Shown here piece after piece: positions 59,957-64,000 of a stretch of DNA of 64,000 nt. Origin of the DNA: Chloroflexota bacterium (GTDB lineage: Bacteria; Chloroflexota; Anaerolineae; Aggregatilineales; J027). The number at the start of each line of letters is the position of its first letter. Within the stretch, counting starts at the first letter, position 1. Under the pieces are notes generated by a model that made no database searches, was not told where the DNA came from, and was given only the letters and a program-made list of their open reading frames with translations. The stretch is taken from contig QMIT01000005.1 in NCBI GenBank assembly GCA_024434115.1, positions 186,001 to 250,000 of the forward strand, in the 5' to 3' direction. The translations under genes and the position numbers were made by a program.

Positions 59957-61021
59957 TTAAATACTCCACGTCTTTCGCAGCACCCGTGCCCAATTTTCAT
60001 AGGCGATGCGACGCAAATCGCTATCGCCATACCCCGCCTGTCGCAGGGCATTAATGATTCGGGGCAAGCCTGTGATGTCCTGAATCACATCCGGCATCGG
60101 CACATCAATCGGCCCGAAATCCGACCCAAAGCCGACATGCTCAATCCCCATGCGATTAATCAGATAGTCAAAGTGCCGCACAATCGTTTCCATCGCCACA
60201 TCGGTGCGGTCACTGGCGTCGGCATTGAGAAAGGCCGTCACCAGATTCACCCCCACCATGCCACCCGATTCTTTGATGGCATCCAATTGGGCATCGGTCA
60301 AATTGCGGGTAATCGGCACAAGCGCATAGGCGTTGGAGTGGGTAGCGACCAGTGGGGCACGCGAAATCCGTGCCACATCCCAGAACCCTTTTTCGTTAAG
60401 ATGGGAGAGGTCAATCAGAATCCCCATATGGTTGCACGCCCTGACCAGCGCCTTGCCCAAATCCGTCAGGCCGGGGCCAGTATCGGGGCTATGATTCACC
60501 ATAAATGGCACACCTTCGCCAAACAGAGTCGGGCGACTCCACACAATCCCCAATGAACGGAGGCCCGCCTGATAGTAGACTTCTAGCTCATCCAAATCCG
60601 ACCCGATGGGTTCAGCGCCCTCAAAATGCAGCACCGCCGCTACTACCCCTGTCCGCAAACACTCATCGAGTTCGTTGGCCGTCCGCACCACTTTCATTTG
60701 CCCATTGGAGAGTTTGGCGATGCGGTGAAAATTGGCGACCATCCGCATGGTAGCCTGTTGAGCAGTGGCAAAATCAAGCGCGGTTGCCTCAATCTTGGCC
60801 CCTTGTGACAAATTATTCAGGTTTTGCAGCAGGGCCATTGAAGAGGCATCTTCGATAAAAACGGCAAATATGCCCCCGCCGAAATGCCCATCTTTGGCGC
60901 GTGGCAGATCAAAATGTCGGTCTGTGTTGCGCTGGAAAAATGTGCCAATGGGTTGGGAATAGGGGGGTGCAAAACTCATCAACACATCATTATGACCATC
61001 GAAAATGGGGAAGTTGCGCAT
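59957..61021 (-). CDS. membrane dipeptidase (peptidase M19)
   Basis: This 354-residue enzyme has the renal dipeptidase motifs: FDGHNDVLMSF (His/Asp zinc ligands), VLHFEGAEPIGSD (bridging Glu), IDLSHLNEKGFWDV and PLVATHSNAYAL (zinc histidines), and HVGFGSDFGP. It hydrolyses dipeptides, often including D-amino acid ends. The N-terminus has no signal peptide. An ATTATAAT at about 61057-61064 can act as a -10 for this gene or for the divergent HNH unit. Confidence 0.87.
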   Translation of the reverse strand: MRNFPIFDGHNDVLMSFAPPYSQPIGTFFQRNTDRHFDLPRAKDGHFGGGIFAVFIEDASSMALLQNLNNLSQGAKIEATALDFATAQQATMRMVANFHRIAKLSNGQMKVVRTANELDECLRTGVVAAVLHFEGAEPIGSDLDELEVYYQAGLRSLGIVWSRPTLFGEGVPFMVNHSPDTGPGLTDLGKALVRACNHMGILIDLSHLNEKGFWDVARISRAPLVATHSNAYALVPITRNLTDAQLDAIKESGGMVGVNLVTAFLNADASDRTDVAMETIVRHFDYLINRMGIEHVGFGSDFGPIDVPMPDVIQDITGLPRIINALRQAGYGDSDLRRIAYENWARVLRKTWSI

Positions 61022-61097
61022 GAGATACTCCTTTGGACGATAGAGACCTATTTAGGATTATAATGAGTCTGAATCCTGCCATACATCCCAAATATGT

Positions 61098-61129
61098 GGG
61101 GAGGTGACGTGTTATGGAAGTGATGAAAT
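61098..61129 (+). repeat. 32-bp direct repeat, left copy
   Basis: GGGGAGGTGACGTGTTATGG followed by AAG-T-GATGAAAT. The right copy at 61828-61859 differs at one base. The repeat includes the ribosome site and start of a vapB gene. Confidence 0.8.
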
Positions 61130-61164
61130 ATGAAAGGGAATGTTATGGAAATTGCACGACCTAA
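61114..61164 (+). pseudogene. vapB 5' remnant (16 codons) before the HNH pair
   Basis: ATG at 61114 opens a frame MEVMKYERECYGNCTT. Its first residues match the VapB start at 61844 (MEAMKFR), after which the sequences diverge. It overlaps the small-protein gene starting at 61145, so it may only act as a leader. Confidence 0.5.
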
Positions 61165-61399
61165 CACCTTGTTTGATGAGATTGTGGAGTTTCTTACTTC
61201 TGAACCGAGCAACGAACAACTCCTTGCTTTTCAGCCATCAGAGGCCCTAAAGCAGCGTTCGCTTTATCTCCTAGAGCAAAATCGCAATGGCAGTCTGACC
61301 GATGTCGAGCAGCTAGAATTAGACGAATTTCGTCGCATGAATCACCTAGTCAATATGCTCAAAATTCGGGCACGGCAAAAGTTGGCGGCACACGAATGA
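61145..61399 (+). CDS. small partner protein of the second HNH endonuclease
   Basis: This protein of about 84 residues has PSNEQLLAFQPSEALKQRSL and LEQNRNGSLTDVEQLELDEF, then MLKIRARQKLA. It matches the second half of the partner protein at 32288-32698 in layout. ATG 61145 has AAAGGGA upstream; ATG 61130 is an alternative. Its stop overlaps the HNH start in ATGA, so the two are coupled. It lacks the RHH-like N-terminus of the first copy. Confidence 0.7.
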   Translation: MEIARPNTLFDEIVEFLTSEPSNEQLLAFQPSEALKQRSLYLLEQNRNGSLTDVEQLELDEFRRMNHLVNMLKIRARQKLAAHE

Positions 61400-61824
61400 C
61401 TTATATCAAGGCATCACTGCGACGCTTGGTTATTGCAAGGGCAGGCGGATGTTGTGAGTATTGTCTATTGGGGGAGGAAGATAACTTCTTGCCATTTGCA
61501 ATTGACCATATTAGGCCGGAAAAGCATGGCGGGCCTACAGAGGAACAGAATCTATGTTTGAGTTGTTATGATTGCAATAGCTACAAAAGCAGTGATGTCG
61601 GTTCTTTTGATCCTCTGACAGATGAGTTCACATTTTTCTATAATCCACGCAAGCATACATGGTCGGAGCATTTTCGCGTGGATAATGGCGTGATTGAACC
61701 CCTCACCGCCGAAGCACGGGTAACCGTTCTAATCTTTCGCATCAATCTGCCAGAGCACGTTGATGAGCGTTTGGGGTTGATTAAAATCGGACGGTATCCA
61801 TGTCAGAAAAACCAACAATCTTAA
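61396..61824 (+). CDS. HNH endonuclease, second copy of the small-protein/HNH pair
   Basis: This 142-residue protein has CCEYCLLGEEDN, AIDHIRPEKHGGPTEEQNLC, CYDCNSYKSSDVG and FYNPRKHTWSEHF. The order and spacing are those of the HNH protein at 31873-32295. The C-terminus (VLIFRINLPEHVDERLGLIK) is also alike. It overlaps the small gene by 4 bases. The unit ends 3 bases before the right copy of the direct repeat. Confidence 0.88.
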   Translation: MTYIKASLRRLVIARAGGCCEYCLLGEEDNFLPFAIDHIRPEKHGGPTEEQNLCLSCYDCNSYKSSDVGSFDPLTDEFTFFYNPRKHTWSEHFRVDNGVIEPLTAEARVTVLIFRINLPEHVDERLGLIKIGRYPCQKNQQS

Positions 61825-61827
61825 TGC

Positions 61828-61859
61828 GGGGAGGTGACGTGTTATGGAAGCGATGAAAT
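61828..61859 (+). repeat. 32-bp direct repeat, right copy
   Basis: It matches the left copy at 61098-61129 at 31 of 32 positions. It includes the ribosome site and first codons of the vapB gene, so it has a natural function here, whereas the left copy seems to be the duplicate. Confidence 0.8.
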
Positions 61860-62089
61860 TTCGGACGCGGGTCGGGCAGGATGGCATTCTGCAATTGGAG
61901 ATGCCGGATGAATTATGGGGCCAAGAAGTCGAGGCGATTGTGGTTTTGCAGCCCCTACCCGCGCCCCAGCCTGAGATGAGTCGAGCAGAATGGCTCAAAT
62001 TTATTGATGAAACATCTGGCAGCCTAGCCGATGACCCGATTGAACGCGGCGATCAGGGTGAGCATGAAATTCGGGATGAGATTGTATGA
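61844..62089 (+). CDS. VapB-type antitoxin
   Basis: This 81-residue protein has a beta-rich N-terminus (KFRTRVGQDGILQLEMPDEL, AbrB-like) and ends with the VapC-binding tail that includes PIERGDQGEHEIRDEIV. GGGGAGG precedes the ATG. Its stop overlaps the toxin start by 4 bases. Confidence 0.82.
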   Translation: MEAMKFRTRVGQDGILQLEMPDELWGQEVEAIVVLQPLPAPQPEMSRAEWLKFIDETSGSLADDPIERGDQGEHEIRDEIV

Positions 62090-62484
62090 TCTATCTACTA
62101 GATACCAATACCATCATTCGCCATCTAAATCGGCGTTCACAAAAGATCACAAACAGACTGGCGTCAGTTAACCCTCAAGATATTGCCGTTTGCTCGATTG
62201 TAAAAGCGGAGTTGTTTTATGGGGCTGCGAGGAGTGACTATCCTGAAAAGACGTTGGCAAAGCAACAACGTTTTTTAGATCAATTTGTCTCGTTGCCCTT
62301 TGACGATAAGGCAGCAGCTATCTATGGACCAATGCGAGCCAAATTACAATCACTTGGCACGCCCATTGGCCCACTAGATATGCTGATTGCGGCAATTGCG
62401 CTGGCAAACAACCTAGTTCTCGTGACCCACAACACGGCGGAGTTTGGTCGTGTGGATGGCCTCAAATTGGAAGATTGGGAGTAA
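62086..62484 (+). CDS. VapC-type PIN-domain toxin
   Basis: This 132-residue PIN-domain RNase has MIYLLDTNTIIRHL (first Asp), VKAELFYGAARS (Glu), PIGPLDMLIAAIAL (third Asp) and LVTHNTAEFGRVDGL (fourth acidic position). It cleaves RNA unless bound by VapB. The unit is complete. Confidence 0.88.
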   Translation: MIYLLDTNTIIRHLNRRSQKITNRLASVNPQDIAVCSIVKAELFYGAARSDYPEKTLAKQQRFLDQFVSLPFDDKAAAIYGPMRAKLQSLGTPIGPLDMLIAAIALANNLVLVTHNTAEFGRVDGLKLEDWE

Positions 62485-62489
62485 TCCGG

Positions 62490-63023
62490 CTATTTCTGCA
62501 TCACTTGGCGTTTAAGGCCGTCCTCGATTTTTTCAATATCAAGGGGTTTGAGCATAAAATCCAAATCGTCTTTCACTGGACATTCGATATCGAGTTTTTC
62601 AAGGATGGCATTGACCATCGAAGCTAGGCGCGTAATCTCGTATTCCATGATAATATCCATCTGCACATCCACTTCCTCGCGCAGTTCCGACACCGCCGCA
62701 CTGCGATTTTCAGAGATCAGCACAAAAATCGAGAGAAAGATCGCCTCAAGCGACACGGTCATCGTCAAAAAGCTGAAGGGGTAGGCGTCGAAAGGCTTGA
62801 GACCGGGAATCACCTCGATATTGAGAATGATCCAGATGGCAAACCACAGAAAATTCGCAATGGCAAAGCGCATATTGCCAAACAGACGGGCAGCGTTGTC
62901 AGCAAATCGTTCAACGGGCGTGCGTTCTCGATCTAGTTTGGCTTTGAGGCTTTCAACCAAACCATCTTGCCGCTGAATGACTTCGGGAATAGGGGAATTG
63001 GCCGTATTGTTCGGGTGATTCAT
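62490..63023 (-). CDS. DUF1003 membrane protein
   Basis: This protein of about 177 residues has the DUF1003 core: NAARLFGNMRFAIANFLWFA followed by PFDAYPFSFLTMTVSLEAIF and LISENR, with two membrane helices. An acidic helical C-terminus follows. The function is unknown. ATG 63023 with GGGAGT upstream is preferred to the open start at 63155. It is convergent with vapC. Confidence 0.8.
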   Translation of the reverse strand: MNHPNNTANSPIPEVIQRQDGLVESLKAKLDRERTPVERFADNAARLFGNMRFAIANFLWFAIWIILNIEVIPGLKPFDAYPFSFLTMTVSLEAIFLSIFVLISENRSAAVSELREEVDVQMDIIMEYEITRLASMVNAILEKLDIECPVKDDLDFMLKPLDIEKIEDGLKRQVMQK

Positions 63024-63168
63024 GTTGGACTCCCATGTTGATTTTTGGCACCATTTTCTGGTGCATGTTCCCATTCCACATGTTAGCACACTCCCCACTA
63101 CCCGCGCCGCCAATAATCTATATAATGGGGAACGCAATTGTTGACCTAACCACAAAGGGTTTGAACTC

Positions 63169-64000
63169 GTGTTGGTAGATGCCTTCCTGAATGCTGCTGC
63201 GATTCTCTATGTCGCCTCTGCCGTTTTCCTGACGATTTTTGTCAGCAGTTTTGGTGTGTTGCTGGTGATTTACTACTTCACCAAACACAAGCACCCCATT
63301 CGCCCCGATGTCAGTGACGATGAACTGCTCTCCATCACTATCCAACTGCCGATCTATAACGAGTCCCACGTCATTGACCGCCTCATGGATGCCTGCGTTG
63401 GCCTCGATTACCCGCGTGAAAAGTTATTTATTCAAGTCTTGGACGATTCCACCGACGAAACCACTGAGGTTGTCCAAGCCAAAATTGCCGAATGGGAGGC
63501 CAAGGGCTTCAAAAATATCACCCTTGTGCGCCGTCCCAATCGCAAAGGCTATAAGGCCGGGGCGTTGGCCTATGCCATGCAGTACACCCAAACTGACTGT
63601 GTAGCGGTATTTGATGCCGATTTTGTCCCGCCTACTGACTTTTTGCGCCGTACCATGCCCTATTTCAGCCGTGACCAAAAATTAGCGCTGATTCAAACCC
63701 GTTGGGAGCATCTCAACCTCGATTACAACTGGCTGACCCGCGCCCAAGCCCTCAACATTGACGGTCATTTTGCCATCGAGCAGGTGGCCCGCAGTCGGGG
63801 ACGCTTGCCCATGTCTATGAATGGCACCGGCGGGATTTGGCGGATTCAGGCCATTAATGATGCGGGTGGTTGGTCATCCTCGACCCTGACGGAAGACCTT
63901 GACCTGTCCTATCGCGCCCTGATGAAAGGCTGGGATTTCCTCTATCTGGTGGATGTCGCGGTTCCCGGTGAACTGCCGCCGCAGGTGCAAGCCTATAAGA
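63169..64000 (+). CDS. processive family-2 glycosyltransferase (cellulose-synthase-like), 3' end beyond the window
   Basis: The partial protein (277 codons in view) starts with a membrane segment (about 5-32), then has LPIYNESHVIDRLMDA, VLDDSTDETTE (first acidic site), RPNRKGYKAGALAYAM, VAVFDADFVPP (DxD) and TEDLDLSYRALMKGW (TED). This is the GT2 set of processive enzymes; the Q-x-x-R-W motif would lie past the window end. GTG 63169 has AAAGGG upstream; a TATAAT lies at 63121-63126. Confidence 0.88.
   Translation, partial: MLVDAFLNAAAILYVASAVFLTIFVSSFGVLLVIYYFTKHKHPIRPDVSDDELLSITIQLPIYNESHVIDRLMDACVGLDYPREKLFIQVLDDSTDETTEVVQAKIAEWEAKGFKNITLVRRPNRKGYKAGALAYAMQYTQTDCVAVFDADFVPPTDFLRRTMPYFSRDQKLALIQTRWEHLNLDYNWLTRAQALNIDGHFAIEQVARSRGRLPMSMNGTGGIWRIQAINDAGGWSSSTLTEDLDLSYRALMKGWDFLYLVDVAVPGELPPQVQAYK

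Noticed and set aside
61022-61097. Two overlapping promoters around ATTATAAT
   Set aside because: The box is palindromic and could serve either strand, but no matching -35 with normal spacing is visible, so no promoter was called.

Overview
The window looks like a chromosomal segment of a free-living bacterium, most probably a Chloroflexota (Anaerolineae-like) organism. This is an inference from gene content: ECF sigma with a non-zinc two-TM partner, TolB-type propellers on TM-anchored surface proteins, Uma2 nucleases, HNH/small-protein pairs, a Cu nitrite-reductase-like enzyme, and G-rich intergenic repeats. I see no rRNA, tRNA or CRISPR array.

Layout. 1-6.8 kb: ECF sigma factor with a membrane partner, a secreted duplicated-domain protein, a PrsW-type intramembrane protease fused to a cyclic-nucleotide-binding (CNB) domain, a Uma2 nuclease coupled to a barstar-like protein, and a membrane-anchored repeat protein. 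6.8-20 kb: a 3058-residue anchored surface protein (TSP3, PTEV linker, PKD/Ig-like repeats, 14 Cys-paired repeats, beta-propeller), a small anchored protein, a stand-alone CNB protein and a secreted modular protein. 20-27.6 kb: ordinary metabolic and regulatory genes. 27.8-31.8 kb: a 1293-residue paralogue of the giant protein on the other strand. 31.8-37 kb: an HNH module, peroxiredoxin with MarR, a PAS histidine kinase and an aldo/keto reductase. 37.3-45.4 kb: an IS982-like insertion at the end of a maltose/maltodextrin operon (MarR regulator, binding protein with two C-terminal X25-like domains, MalF, MalG, GH13). 45.5-49.4 kb: CPBP and S41 proteases, an APH-like kinase and a DinB-like protein. 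49.4-52.8 kb: a nitrite-reductase-like cupredoxin, two tandem Crp/Fnr regulators and a BLUF protein, with three near-identical 16-bp palindromes. 53-61 kb: acetyltransferases, a trypsin-like protease, a PhnD-like protein, a PMT-type glycosyltransferase and a membrane dipeptidase. 61-64 kb: a second HNH module between two 32-bp direct repeats, vapBC, a DUF1003 protein and the start of a processive GT2 glycosyltransferase.

How the genes may work together. The first 32 kb looks like a cell-surface programme: a sigma factor, a possible regulated-proteolysis branch (PrsW-CNB) and at least three large extracellular proteins built from shared modules. The 38-45 kb operon is a glucan uptake and breakdown unit lacking only its ATPase. 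The 48.8-52.8 kb cluster looks like a small Crp/Fnr regulon defined by TGTGAC-N4-GTCACA. The most novel-looking items are the PrsW-CNB arrangement, the repeated small-protein/HNH pair (one copy bracketed by repeats carrying a vapB start), the mosaic giant surface proteins with a near-identical inverted propeller, and a 21-bp palindrome split by two unrelated insertions.
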